DNA from: Owenia fusiformis
Lineage: Eukaryota > Annelida > Polychaeta > Sabellida > Oweniidae
Length of the DNA stretch: 64,000 bases
NCBI GenBank assembly: GCA_903813345.2
Contig: CAIIXF020000001.1
Coordinates: forward strand, 44,283,885-44,347,884
Direction: 5' to 3'
Part shown: positions 1 to 22,300 of the stretch, piece by piece
Numbering within the stretch: position 1 is the first letter of the stretch
Layout: every line of letters starts with the position of its first letter
Program-made: the position numbers and the translations under genes
The notes under the pieces: model-generated
What the model saw: the letters and a program-made list of their open reading frames with translations, nothing else
Database searches by the model: none
What the model was told of the DNA's origin: nothing

Positions 1-76
1 GACCAATCATATGTTGGGTCATATAACAGTGAAATAGTAATGCATGATATTCAGTATTGATATTGATGTGTTTCAG

Positions 77-201
77 ATATGAAAGAGCAGCATGTGATAG
101 AGACACTGTTATCTAAGAAACAACAAATACTACTAGCCACACAAGTAGTAAAGATGATACTCAAGATAGATGACATTAGAGCCCCTGCAGATAAATTCTA
201 G
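77..201 (+). CDS. CCT5: CCT5 (T-complex protein 1 subunit epsilon), last coding exon
   Basis: Last exon of the epsilon subunit of the eukaryotic cytosolic chaperonin TRiC/CCT, the hetero-oligomeric ring that folds actin, tubulin and WD-repeat proteins with ATP. A polypyrimidine tract and acceptor (tgtttcag) end at 76. The exon opens with the last two bases of a codon and reads [16 protein letters not shown], then [18 protein letters not shown], ending in TAG at 199-201. This matches the highly conserved CCT5 C-terminus (the HVIETLxxKKQQ and [11 protein letters not shown] region) and not the other CCT subunits. The rest of the gene lies left of the window. A possible poly(A) signal AATAAA is at 210-215, only 9 bases after the stop, so the 3' UTR may be very short or a later signal may be used. 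Confidence 0.9.
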
Positions 202-1013
202 AATCGCACAATAAATCCAATATTCTGTCTATTCGCCAAATTTAACCAGTGGAGTCATTGTAACCCCAACACTTTTCTCAAGAACTTCACAATGGAGACG
301 AGGCTGGCAGTTAAAACTGGACTATCTTTAATATAATACATTGGTCACTTATTTATTAAGTTCCTTAACTTCAGATCCAGGTTAAATCATCTTGTAAATG
401 GTGAATATCTCTCCATTAAAACTGGACCATATGTGAGAGATAAAGCAGCTTTAGAGGAATTGGCTTATGTCATATTATTTATTGATAATTTCCTTAAAGC
501 TCTATAAGGGTTACAAATAGCAGTACCGTAATAGTAAGGTACTGTTCTATTCTCTCATCAGTGTGTTTTATGGAGAGCAGCTGGTCTCCGCTGAATATTT
601 ACTCTACCTGCCAACAAAACCAAAAATCCAATATTTGGGTTGTCAAGTATTTTACTATAATGTATATTGTTGCTGTGAGCATGTATGTTTTTGTACAGTT
701 TGTATAAATATTGTGAAATATAACAATTGATTCATGTAAAAACTTAATTTTGATTTGTTGTTCATCAGTCTCGATCCCTAGAACATGTAGAAGGTCAATT
801 TATCTTTTAGCAATGTAGTGTGATGAGCATATTGAGATTGGTTAGCCTAGTTGAAGTCTGGTATTTAATCACTATATCATAAGATCTTTACAGTCTACTC
901 TAACTCAATTAAGTCAATTTTGCTTATTCATTAAAGCATTAACTGAAGTTTATTTCACCCTGGTTTGTAGATTTGGAGTGTTTTCCATAGCATAATATTC
1001 TTTTGACATAACT
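202..1013. other. CCT5 3' flank, no gene seen
   Basis: AT-rich sequence with no convincing coding frame or splice-bounded exon. It presumably holds the CCT5 3' UTR and spacer. No known element was recognised. Confidence 0.5.
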
Positions 1014-1989
1014 AAAGGATGAGTCTGGATATATGCCCTTTTGGTCCCTCAGTTAAATGTATGTGAAACATGATTTTTATAACTGTCCTAGTTATATTTG
1101 TTAAGTAACAGAAAACAAATAATCATTAAAAAACACCAATTGCAACATTTATGACATGTAAAATAGAAATAACATAAAAGACCCATGAAGAATTAAAAAA
1201 AATAAAAATATTTAAATTTTTGGATTCAATTTTTTTAAATTTCCCGCCAGTTTAATTTGAAGTGAGGAAAGCAAGATGGCTGCCATTTGGTATAAGAAAT
1301 ATCAGAAAAAAGTAGCTTCACTTTTAGTTTTCACAATGAGCACTTTTCCAGTTTGGGCTTTTTGACTGATTCTGACTCTTCATCACCAGGGTCATGTATA
1401 GAGATTATAAAATTGAAACCAAAATGTTTTTTTTGTGCTCCGCATGAATTCTACCATGTTACATATTCAATGAGGTCACGTGAGAAAGCATTGCGCACGC
1501 AACAGACGTTTGAAATATCAGTGTGTTGCAGACACGCGAATAGAACAGACGTATCGCCTTTGGTGCGATATATACGGTTAGTGAATTAAATGTTTTTCAT
1601 TAAACCTTCACTTATTATTGAACAGCATTCTGTTGGGAAGCAAAAGAGTATAATTACAATTTTGTTATCTATGATGCTGATTTTTTTTTTTTCTTTGCCA
1701 AGTTCCGTTTCCTTTGTTTAAAAAGGCGGGAGAAACAGTCAATAAATATTGACTCGCCCTTTAATGCCTTTATGCATACGTTTTTCTACCACACTGCGTG
1801 GAATTAAAACGTCCTTTGACCATTCAACTGTTCAAAAACAGTTATTTATACGCGCTGTCGCATGATTGTACAATTCTGAGTACAAAAACATACCACGTGC
1901 AATATCATTGACACGTTCAACTGCTCAATAGCAGTTCTGCTCAATAGCAATCAGTTCATGCGTTCAGAGTTTGTGCATGTATAAATCGT

Positions 1990-3239
1990 ATGCAATCGAA
2001 CATGTCACAAGCATTAAAGTCTAAACCTTCCTTTCAAGAAGATTTGGACAGTGGAACAAAGACAAAATCTTCAAAGAAGTCCAGCTCTATAAAAGCTAAA
2101 AGTTCCGACAAGTCGGTCATTATGAAGTCGCCAAGCTTGACATCAGAAGCCACTGCCTCTTCAATGGGAAGTGAGCCTTGTAAATCCACGAACAATGAAT
2201 CTGGTATCCCCGTGAGCTTTGTACAGGATATTACAAATGCTATTAGCACGGGATTGGGATGTATCAAAGATACTATGGTCGAAGCTTTAGGTGATATAAA
2301 GCAATCTTTGAAAACCGACTACCAAAGTGGTCAATATGATGATTATGCAGTTATGGTGATATTCCTGATCAAGAGGATGAGGATCCTGACGTCCTTGAAC
2401 CACCTGCTAAAAAGCAGAAAACTTCCTCGTCCGAATCGACTGAAGTTTTTTCTTCCCTTATGAATAAACTTCGATCTAAGACCAAGTTACAAGACGATAA
2501 TGGACCTCCTTTATCTGAAGCTATGGCTGAAATCGTCACAGAACTAATCCAGGCGAAGCCAGAGGATGACGATATCGTTTCGAAATTAGATGGTCACAAG
2601 ACGCCTGAAAACGTTCCATTATTGTGCACTACAAAGGTTAATGAACCTATTTGGACTCGGGTCTCAGCCGAAGTTCGCTCTAATGATATTAAATATCAAA
2701 AAGTGCAAACTCCCCTTGTGAAGGGTATAATTGCTTCTTCACGTGCATTGGAAGCACTGGATAATCTCAAAGAGACTCTTAGCAAAGAATCCGATGCTTT
2801 TGATGATGTGCTTACGACCATCGCGGAATTAGTGTACGAAAATATGCTATTCAGCAGTTATGCAAACTTGAAACTTAACATGCGTAGACGTGAACTTTTC
2901 AAAAATGAAATTAATCAAAGTTTCAAGCATTTGTGCGCCAAATCTGTGCCAATTACCCAGTTTCTCTTTGGAGACGACATCTCTAAACAGGTGAAAGAGA
3001 TAGCAGAAATGAATAAAACGCAACTGCGAGGCGTTTTTCCGTCTTCCACTCGGGGTAATCGAGGAAGGGGACGTGGTTACGGTGGACGTGGTCGTGGAAA
3101 CAATTCCAACAACCATTTTTTAGGCCAGGGCTACGGCAGAAACAACCACCAGCGGAACTCTACCCGATATCCCAACAAGAGAGGGAGAGGGGCCAAGAGC
3201 AAGTCCAGCAATGCCAGCGAGAAAACCACCAATCAATAG
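1990..3239 (+). pseudogene. DIRS gag-like ORF, frameshifted
   Basis: The first part (1990 to about 2350) is Ser/Lys-rich with no recognised fold. The second, in another frame, runs to the stop at 3237-3239. Acidic and Lys/Ser-rich sequence (PPAKKQK, a possible nuclear signal) continues in the second frame from 2352, before the ATG at 2460, so the two parts are one former ORF broken by a frameshift at about 2330-2352. The C-terminal 60 residues are Arg/Gly-rich (repeated RGRG, GGRGRG), a likely nucleic-acid-binding tail that stands in for the zinc knuckles of LTR-element Gag. The pol frame opens immediately after the stop, a typical DIRS arrangement. Loss of the frame makes it non-functional. 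Confidence 0.7.
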
Positions 3240-3241
3240 GT

Positions 3242-5350
3242 CATGTTGACACTATTACAATAGACACTGCACCTGAAAAGGTAAGACAAACACTTAAAAG
3301 CTCTGTCAATTATTTTCAAGGTGGTCGACTTAAAATGTTCTTGCATGAATGGGAACGTATAACATCAGATCAGTCTATATTAGATGCTATCAGTGGTTAC
3401 ACGATTGAATTTTGAGATGATGATATTCAACGAATGCAATGGCCATGTAACACAAATTACTCAAGGTCAGATCATGAAAGCATGGATCTAGAAATTGCCA
3501 AATTTGCAAAAAAGGGTATCATTGTACCAATTGATGATTCTAAAAAAGGTCACGTGTCACCTATTTTCCTGCTACCCAAAAAAGACGGGTCAAAAAGAAT
3601 GATCTTAAACTTATCTGATATAAATCAGAGTGTAGAATATCATCATTTCAAGATGGAAAATCTTCAACATGCCCTCAACATCGTGTCACCTAATATGTAC
3701 ATGAGTTGTGTCGACATTAAAGACGCTTACTATAGTGTGCCAATTGCTACTGATTCTCAAAGGTTTCTGCAATTTGAATGGAAGGGCCAACTATATCAAT
3801 ACACTTGTCTAGCTCAAGGGTTATCTTCGGCCCCCAGACTATACACTAAAATTATGAAACCTGTTTTTGCTAAATTGCGAAATGAAGGCCATCTATCGGT
3901 AGCATATATTGACGATTGCTGTCTATTTGCAGAAACCTCTGAGCAGTGTAAGCAGAACACCTATGACACAATCAATTTGCTCAGAACACTTGGCTTCATA
4001 GTTCATCCAGAAAAGGTTATCTTGACACCAACACAGGTAATAACTTTTCTTGGTTTCGAACTTAACAGTATCAATATGACTGTAAAACTTCCCTGTGATA
4101 AAGCACAAGTTGTGAAATCTATGTGTAAATCATTATTGTCTCGTAGCAACTGCACAATCAGGGATGTAGCACAAATCATTGGTAAATTAGTATCATCTCT
4201 ACCAGGTGTTCAATATGGCCAGCTTCATTATAGAAATCTTGAAAGAGATAAAACAAAGGCTTTATCTATCAATGAAGGCAACTTTGATGCATGCATGCAA
4301 TTATCAAATGATGCAAAATCCGACCTACAATGGTGGATTAATAATGTAACGAAATCCGTTAAACCAATTTCTGTTACAGATCCAGGTATGTTGTTACGAA
4401 CAGATAGCAGCACAAAAGGTTGGGGTGCAATATGTGTCACCAATTCTGTTAGAACAGGTGGACGTTGGTCAGCTGAAGAAGCTTCCAATCATATCAATTA
4501 TCTTGAATTGATGGCCATATATCTTGCATTGAAATGTTTTTGTAGAGAAAAATCACACATCCACGTACGTGTTGAAACGGATAACACTACGGCTTTGGCT
4601 TACGTTAACAAAATGGGAGGTATCACATCGATTGCTTGTGATAACCTAGCAAAAGATATTTGGAAATTCTGCATTTTCAGAAATATCTGGCTTTCAGCAG
4701 CATTTATTCCAGGTTCTAAGAACACTGACGCTGATGAGGAATCTCGAGTATTCCATGATGAAACAGAGTGGATGCTCGACAAAGCAGTGTTCAATCAACT
4801 GATTAATCTGTCTGATTGGCCATCTCCCGTAATTGATATGTTCGCTTCAAGATTGAATCATCAGCTCCCACGTTATGTGTCGTGGAAACCTGATCCAGAT
4901 GCTGAAAATATCGATGCATTGAATATAATGTGGAATGATGAAACTTTGTATGTGTTTTGTCCTTTCAGTTTGATCACGAGAGTTCTAAAGAAGATCGAAC
5001 ACGATGCCATAACCAATGCTATCGTTATAGCACCAGTGTGGACAACACAGCCATGGTGGCCGAAACTTCTGAGACTCTTGATCGATATCCCAGTGATATT
5101 ACCCAAAAGGAGAACGTTATTGTACCTACCGTACGACAAACAGAAACGCCATCCTCTTTGGAGAAAGATGACTTTGACTGCATGTCTTTTATCCGGCGAT
5201 CCATCGAAATCCAGGGAATTTCGAAAGACACTACCGAAGTCATCTTATTGTCTTGGCGATCTGCATCCAAAAAGCAATATGCTGTCTACTTACGTAAGTG
5301 GGTACACTTCTGTCATAGACGGAAAATTGATCCATTTCAATCATCTGTGA
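3242..5350 (+). pseudogene. DIRS pol: reverse transcriptase, RNase H and linker domain
   Basis: The frame is open from 3242 except for TGA at 3413-3415; the uninterrupted ORF is 3434-5350 (638 codons). The RT domain (about residues 20-260) has FLLPKKDGSKRMILNL, the catalytic block SVAYIDDCCLF (YIDD) and FLGFEL. The RNase H domain (about 315-440) shows the acidic residues in LLRTDSSTKGWGA, NYLELMAIYLAL and VETDNTTALAYV, and a final D in NTDADEESR. The segment after it (IDMFASRLNHQLPRYVSW, then APVWTTQPWW) is the region conserved between RNase H and recombinase in DIRS/PAT elements, sometimes described as Dam-methylase-like. The last 390 bases overlap the recombinase frame. The TGA removes the conserved N-terminal segment (HEWERITSD), so the copy is probably inactive. 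Confidence 0.85.
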
Positions 5351-6155
5351 ACATAGGACTCGATTTTCTCACGTCTCTTTATAAGGACGATTTAAGCTAC
5401 AGTGCTATTAATACGGCCAGGTCAGCGTTGTCATTCATTATATCACAAGACTCTGTTACTTTTGGAAATCACCCTTTGGTTTCTAGGTTTATGAAGGGTG
5501 TGTTCAACGACAGACCTCCGTTACCAAAATATGAATCAACATGGGATGTATCAGTAGTGTTAAACTTTCTCGAGACATTTTATCCCAATGAACGTTTATC
5601 ATTAAAAAAGTAGTGACACTTCTGGCGTTAATTACAGGTCAACGTCGTCAAACGTTGCATACATTGACAGTCGAGCATTGCATCGAAGAACACTCAGGTT
5701 ATAAACTTATTATTTCACAGTGTTTAAAAACATCAAAATGTGGAAAACCATTACCAATTCTCACTTTACCAAGATATAGCAATGTGAAATTATGTGTATG
5801 TGCGGCTTTGAAAGACTATATTAATCGCACGGACACTCTAAGAGGTAACCAAAGTCAGCTACTCATTAGTTTTCAGAAACCATACGCAGCTGTATCTCTT
5901 GACACCATCAGTAGGTGGATCAAGCTCACTATCAAAAATGCTGGAATTAATGTCGATATTTTTAAGTCTCATTCCACACGCTCTGCGTCTACTTCAGCAG
6001 CACTAAAATAAAATGCAGGTGTTGGGCTAGATGTTATTCTTAAGGCAGCAGGTTGGTCTTCCAGTAGTACATTCGCAAAGTTTTACAATAAACCTGTGCA
6101 GAAAGATTCTGACAATTTTGGATTAAGTGTTCTTAAAACAACTGAATCAAAGTAG
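4957..6155 (+). pseudogene. DIRS tyrosine recombinase, two disabling lesions
   Basis: This is the integrase of DIRS elements, a lambda-integrase-type tyrosine recombinase that inserts circular DNA copies. The N-terminal core-binding part is at about 5190-5610 (SKKQYAVYLRKWVHFC, INTARSALSFI). The catalytic part continues in another frame from about 5613: first Arg in ITGQRRQTL (5643-5648), HSTR box (HxxR) at 5970-5981, and the nucleophile Tyr in FAKFYNK at 6084-6086, then TAG at 6153-6155. All the expected catalytic residues can be found, but a frameshift in the A-run near 5605-5613 and an in-frame TAA at 6009-6011 separate them. It overlaps the end of the RT/RNase H frame. Confidence 0.8.
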
Positions 6156-6470
6156 TTCATTTGGTTATTTTGAGAGAATAAAGCCAGAGAAGATTGGTAT
6201 GGTGTATTATTATGATTTATTTGATATGTTATAAAATGTATTTAACTTTGTATTAGTTACTTCTTGTTTAAGTAATAAACAAAGATTATTTGTAATCACT
6301 TATTCGCTTAATCAATTTGATTACATCAAAAAAGGACGAGATCCACGTCCTTGCATCTTTTCATGACGGACCTAAATATTCATTCAAGTCCGTGTTTTGA
6401 TCACACAATGTGTCCATCTGTTGGCTTTAAACATCTCACGTGACCTCATTGAATATGTAACATGGTAGAA

Positions 6471-6800
6471 TTTTAAGTTAAACGATCATTTTGTAAAAAT
6501 GTGAAGTTTGACTGTAATTCTACCTGTTACATTGATTCAATGAGGTCAAGTGCCCTTCCCATGTGATTTCATGGCCCACCCTTTCCAGTGTGTTTGCTTG
6601 CAAAATGCATATTTATCATCATCTGGAGTAGAATATAAATATAATTTTGTATTCATCTGGACACATTGGTGGTTAAAGACTGATATTTCAAACGTCTGTT
6701 GCGTGCGCAATGCTTTCTCACTTGACCTCATTGAATCAATGTAACAGGTAGAATTACAGTCAAACTTCACATTTTTACAAAATGATCGTTTAACTTAAAA
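6471..6800. mobile_element. Mini-DIRS remnant: 82-bp inverted arms, 166-bp core
   Basis: 6471-6552 and 6719-6800 are inverted copies of the same 82 bases. Each arm holds a DIRS terminal repeat variant (TTACATTGATTCAATGAGGT). The right arm is preceded by a block (6680-6718) that reverse-complements the sequence just inside the left end of the large DIRS element (1486-1520, GCATTGCGCACGCAACAGAC). It abuts the right end of the large element. It looks like a deletion derivative or non-autonomous relative, or the product of recombination between inverted ends. It has no coding capacity. Confidence 0.6.
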
Positions 6801-7217
6801 TTTGACTGACATATGTATAATTTCACCAACACAATTGAAGTGTCAAAACTGGATGCTCAGTAACTTTGACTATAATCCCATGATTACTCAGATAAACACC
6901 AATTCACTTATCAAGAAATACCATTCAATGTCTATACAAAGAAAGTAAGCAATGTTTTGGAGGATATATTTCAAACTTTTTGTATAAATTATTCATTAAG
7001 TATTTGCACTTAAATTTTTTTCAATTGTGGCATAGTCATATGCATTCTCTTTGATGCCAATATTCTTCATTATTCATTAATTGTGATACAAATTGATATT
7101 TTTGTTCTCTCAGAAGAAGGATAAGATATTTAAGTTTCATAATATGTGTGATTGAGTTGGTTTTTCGGACATTACAATTTTCAATATTTTCTAAGTCGAT
7201 ATCCAGACTCATCCTTT

Positions 7218-8970
7218 GTAAGCCATAAATGTTTTTGGTGGGTATCTTGAGTACTGAGTAGTTGGTAGTTAATCAAAGGGCGAGAACTAAGAAGTGTTGT
7301 CTCGGGTTGTAAAAATGGGCAGCTTCACTATATCCCTACTGGACTTTGTTGGAAGATGCACTACTTTATTTTTGCAACAACTATTTGCAATTTTTGATAT
7401 GGAATTTCTCTGGACAAGTACAACTATTACTATGTAAGTAGATTGGGTCATTCCCTAATAAGGACTACCTTCCAGTGAGCTCTTCAGGCACAAACGTTGG
7501 ATAATATCTAACCTGATATTGCAACTTCTTGTGAAACTATGGTTTTATTATCTGAATGGTGCTTGTTCTCAAAGGGCAAGCTGAGCATGGAGTACCACAT
7601 CCAATTGAAATCTTCATCAATCTACCATGATTAACTGTCTCCAACATAAACGTACATTCTCTTAAAATTGGAACATGATCAGAGCGGTTTTAATGCAATG
7701 GAAGCATCAGTCCATTTACTTTTGGGATAACCTGTATAAATGATTAATTCAACACATTTTTATGTCAGTGACATTGTTATAGTCTCCAACTTTTTTATGG
7801 ATGGTGTTCAGTGCCTCTAACAAATGGCAGGTGGTGCATTTATGCCTTGTCAAATAATGTTGATCTAATACATGTACATACATTTCACAACTTAAAAAAT
7901 GACACTAATATGCAATGTGCAATATAATTTTATTCCATCCATATCAAACCATATACATAGTATATATTCATTATATCCTTAAAATTCAAAACCTAATTCC
8001 CTGTTTGTGCTCAAAAATATAAGAGATATTTATGTTATAATAAAACATAGCTGCCAGAGAAGAAATGAGACCAACTAGATGTGTAATAAAACGTTGTACA
8101 ATAGTTAGTATTCCATAATAAGTGCCTAAAGTAGTACCACCAGGGACTATTTCCAGAACATTCTTAGCCAGGCATACATATGCATGTTGTAACCGTGTAA
8201 TAGTTTAAATATATTATTCACTCAAGATATCTTAATTTTACAAACTCTGTAGTCTATGTTTAGAAATACTATTGCGCGCTCTCTCAATATGAGATCATGA
8301 TTTATTCATTTGGGAATATATAGCAAAGAATGATTCAGGAATTGGACCCAGATTCTTGCAATGACTTTTCAGTCTCATATAACATAATAGTCAAAAAGGT
8401 GAGACATGTTCTTAAGACTAGCCAAATGTAGAATGTCTACTAAATATAGTTATATGCACCATCAGCAGACATGACAGACCAATGTGCATATTTATTATCA
8501 CTTTGAATTTAATCAATTCCTCTTAAAATCGAGAAATGTTAACAAAACCAGAGACACCTGCACTGCTTCGATAGTTTAGTAGTTGATACCGATTCCCATT
8601 AGTAAAGTGTCAATTTAATACACTATGTGCATATTATGTTTGAATGTGGTGATAGAAGTAGATTGGTTCATCAGTTCACTGTTGAGTGTTGACTGTAACT
8701 CAGCAATTAGACTACTCCTTGCCAACCTGTAAGTAGACAGCTTAACATTAGTTTGGGATTTGTACACCAAAATCAGTGTATATGACAAGGACCTCTACCT
8801 ATTTTGGCTCAATAGAATCATTTTATTACTGTATTGTGTAGATTAGACCTATAGTAACCTATTGCTAGCTCCTCATTGATTGTATGAAAATATTCTTTGT
8901 CAACTTGATTGAAGAACTGAAAAGAAATTGAAATACATAGCTTTTGATTTTGAAACAAAAATTCAATTTT
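7218..8970. other. Spacer downstream of the cystathionine gamma-lyase gene
   Basis: No coding exon was recognised. The right part is probably the 3' UTR of the minus-strand gene ending at 8971: TTTATT at 8822-8827 is an AATAAA poly(A) signal on that strand. 7766-7842 is a copy of a dispersed repeat (see 40831). Confidence 0.5.
7766..7842 (+). repeat. Dispersed repeat, copy 1 (tagtctccaacttttt family)
   Basis: It shares the order 'GTGACAT...TATAGTCTCCAACTTTTT...GGTGTTCAG...GGCAGGTGGTG' with copies at about 40831-40920 (+) and about 14390-14504 (-), plus a shorter one at about 11639-11680 (-). No coding capacity is seen. It is likely a SINE or MITE family; the ends were not resolved. Confidence 0.45.
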
Positions 8971-19006
<10,036 letters not shown>

Positions 19007-19312
19007 TTTACGGAGCGTGGCACAATCAACTTTTATGAAAGTCAACAATTTGTAAAGGAGGCCTAAAAGCAAAGTGTATTTTGAGCAGATCATGTCATTT
19101 CTTTCAGTGAGATATGATAGAATAATGAGTATGCATGAAGCTGCTGATTAATTTTGAAAGTAGAATACTATGAGTATATGTCCGAAATGTGGAGATTCTA
19201 TGTCTAAAAGGAGTTTGTAACTGATAGACCGAGTAGAAATTTAAGCTTTAAGGTCACATTTTTGAGGTCGATCACTTTTCATGACACACCACATAGAAAT
19301 AATATTTTTGAT
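19007..19312. promoter_or_regulatory. Head-to-head intergenic region, likely bidirectional promoter
   Basis: 306 bp separate the start codons of cystathionine gamma-lyase (minus) and the ANKRD13C-like gene (plus), so promoters and 5' UTRs of both must lie here or overlap the first exons. No TATA box is evident in either direction. A cttttag on the minus strand near 19049 could be an acceptor of a non-coding first exon of the lyase gene. The shared-promoter role is inferred only from geometry. Confidence 0.55.
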
Positions 19313-22300
19313 ATGGCAGAAGAATTTCCACTCCACGAAAGTATATTTCGGGGTGATTTGAAGGCAGTATCACAGTTGCTAAGGACACATGATGTTGCAC
19401 AAAAAGATAAACACGGTAATTGTATTTTGTGTACTCTCTCTTTTCTCAAATTCTTCAGTAATGGAGTGACTCTAAAAACTAAAAAACTCATTCGTTTCAG
19501 GCTTTGCTTTCTCAGTCATTGAGTCATTCTGATTCTCTTGAAAGCACAGATAGTGGGAAGTTCTCCTATGCGCTCATTATGTATACCTGGTTATGAAAGT
19601 GATATCCACCTTCCAGTCCTTCCATATCTGCTATAGGGGAGATGCATCGAACTTCGAAGAAGGGCAAAGGGGTGTAACATCGACATGTGGGATAAAGTCG
19701 ACATAAGAGACGGGGTAACTTCGACACTTACTTATTAGAAGAAGAATTTACATTTTCCGCCATTTTGATTTCTGGAAAAATTAAAATCTCGGAGATCTTG
19801 ATCCATGCGAGAAAAAAAACATGGCTAAGGCCCGTAGCCAGGGTAGTATGTATCCAACAGACCGAATATAATATTCGGTCTGTTATGATTGATATATTTC
19901 CTGTGGAAATCGCGGTGATATTTTTTGCACATTAATTTCTCGTTTATTACAAGAATGTTCACCTTGAAAATTGGTGAATATGTTGAAGAGATGTTCATCT
20001 TAAACTAGAAGCAAAAATATTTGTATAAGGCGGGTACAAGTTGATATAAAATAATGAAATGTTCAGACTCACCAAAACTTCAGGATGTGTTCATAAGTAG
20101 GTCGCGAAATCAATGTCAAGGACGTTTGAGTTCACGAGATCCAAACGAGATATGCAAATTTTTTGAACTTTGACAACACATGACCACTTGATTACCTCGG
20201 CCTTCTTCATGAATATTTCCGCTCTATTTACTATAAATGAAGAAAATTAATCGGGATAATGATAATAAATGACTAGATCTAATAAATTCCCGCACAAATG
20301 GAATTTATCAATACACTTCCGTAATGTTGCTCCGTCCGCTCGCACGTGTTATTTGTTTACAAATAGACTGACGTCACTGGCTAAATCTCGTTTATCGTGA
20401 GAATTGTCATTGCCAAAATGGCTTGACCTAATCAATGGCTTCGCTACAAGAAGCGTCTGTACATTTTATGAATATCTTCAGTAAGAGGACAATAAACGAA
20501 AAAATAATATTGTAAGTTCTTTATAAGGTAATCATTTTATCATTAAACAAACTTATTTGTAACATTTATACAACACCACATTTTACAATAGGTGACTTAC
20601 AGTCTGAATATTTATTCAGACGAAGGATACAGTCCAGTAGCCAGGGGGGGTTTGCAGGGTTCGGGCGAATCCCCCTGGCCAAAAATTCTTTCACAATCAT
20701 GCAGTTTTTCACCATTTTGAGCACTTTTCAAGTGATTTTAGCCATATTTGGGCAAAAATTGTCAAATGTGAACCCCCCCTGGAAATTTTTGAAAAATGTA
20801 CCCCCCTTTGGCAAATCTTGGCTACGGGCATGTGGCTTTCCCTAGATCAGCATAGTGTGTACATGTATTTATTAGTTTAACCAATTTAGCCTAGCTGGCC
20901 TTGTTTATTAAAAAATTCAACAAAGACCTCAGAAGATATAAAATACTTCCTACCTTTTCTACGCTAAGAAATCGTCCTTTTGTTCAACATTTTACTGTAT
21001 ATGTGACTTCTATTTTGTTAAAATATATGGAAATCACAGAACTGCATTTACAGTATAACAATATCAGTGCTATATTTCTGGCATAACCATTGTTGGTTGC
21101 AGTTGTTGCAGATGACGGTTTATTAAAACATGTTGATGGTCTAATTTTGGTGACTACTGCAGGCACTTCTCAACCATGGGCTTTATCTTGAGTCCCCATG
21201 CCTTTAACAACTAAAGCAAAATAGAAAGCATGAATAATCTCATGAATTGGCCAGTTTTTCTTGACATGTATGTGGTTAATATCAAACAGAATGTTGGATA
21301 GAATGCCAGATGCAAACAGGGCTAGAATCCAGTGTCATTTTTACTTGGAAATTGTCAGGAGTTCTATAGGCAATTTTCACTGTCATCATTTTTTACCTGA
21401 TTTTCATTCGGGAGAAAACTTAAGTGATTTGTTTGTGAATATCTGTGAAAAGAAGGTGCATACAGGGGTTTTGGTTATGGATAGTAGAAATAAATGTTAA
21501 CATAAATTTTTCAGTTAATGATTAATGAAAACACAAGGAGGATTGGAAGCCAGAGTTCCAACTCGACATTCTTTATCCTCCAAGTGGTACAGTATTGCCA
21601 AAGCTGGCATCATTATTGTGGATATTTACCTGGCAATAAATTCACAATCAGCATTTAACATATTAAACTAATGGCCATTAATTACGCCACTAATGATCTT
21701 GATCACTTTATGTATGATTTGAATTCTTTTGTTTGGTAATAAGACCAAAACTCCAGGGCCGACACTAGCTTTGTTGGAGAATATCGATGTTGCACTCTGG
21801 CTGCCATCCTCCTTGATGAAAACAAAAATGAACTCCTGTGCTAAGAAATCCTGTGCTAAGGGCTGATATGAAAAAGTTAGTTTATCCCATTGGGGATTAT
21901 ACCCAAGACCCCTCGCTTTCCGGGCGATTACTCTACCACTGAGCTATAGGACCGAGGGACACTGGCTTTTCCACATCAACATAACTTAAATTTTCCGAAA
22001 CTTTACTTTTTTGAACATGAGGTTTGAATATTTGCTCTTTGTTTTTGTTGTTATCTTCTCTTTTTTACCATATTACCTTTTTATTTGCAGGTAACACTCC
22101 TTTACACTTGGCCATCATGCTTGGACACAAAGGTAATGGATAATAGGTTTTTAATTCAATACTTCACAAAACTTTGTCAATATTAAGAAATTTCTCTATT
22201 TCGGGAAAGTTAATGGGTTAATTAAAATTAATAACAAATGATTTGTATTGAAATCTTTGAAATAATACTCATTCATATTTTACCTGTCAGCTACCCTTTT

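Larger units (their letters stand above)
1447..6472 (+). mobile_element. DIRS-type tyrosine-recombinase retrotransposon, degenerate
   Basis: A 5.0-kb element with 39-bp inverted terminal repeats (1447-1485 and 6434-6472; core TCAATGAGGTCACGTGAGA) and the DIRS gene order: gag-like ORF, reverse transcriptase and RNase H, then an overlapping tyrosine recombinase (YR). There is no integrase or aspartic protease and no direct LTR. DIRS elements are known to be reverse transcribed, circularised and inserted by the YR without target duplication, which fits the inverted ends. The copy is dead: a frameshift in gag near 2330-2352, TGA at 3413-3415 ahead of the RT, a frameshift near 5605-5613 and TAA at 6009-6011 in the YR. 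A small hairpin (GGACG/CGTCC) lies near 6334-6350 inside the right end, where DIRS elements carry their internal complementary region. Confidence 0.85.
1014..7217. repeat. Outer 19-bp inverted repeats bracketing the DIRS region
   Basis: AAAGGATGAGTCTGGATAT at 1014-1032 recurs as its exact reverse complement at 7199-7217. The pair encloses the DIRS element (1447-6472) and its mini-relative. One reading is that they are the terminal inverted repeats of an older DNA element of about 0.9 kb that was the landing site. No target duplication is obvious next to either copy, so this is inference from the repeat alone. Confidence 0.45.

Noticed and set aside
1353-1589. 78-codon open frame across the DIRS left end
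   Set aside because: Runs over the terminal repeat boundary and matches no DIRS protein.
21885-21958. Functional tRNA-Ser(GGA)
   Set aside because: The acceptor ends do not pair, position 33 is C and the T-loop is degenerate; called a tRNA-like repeat instead.
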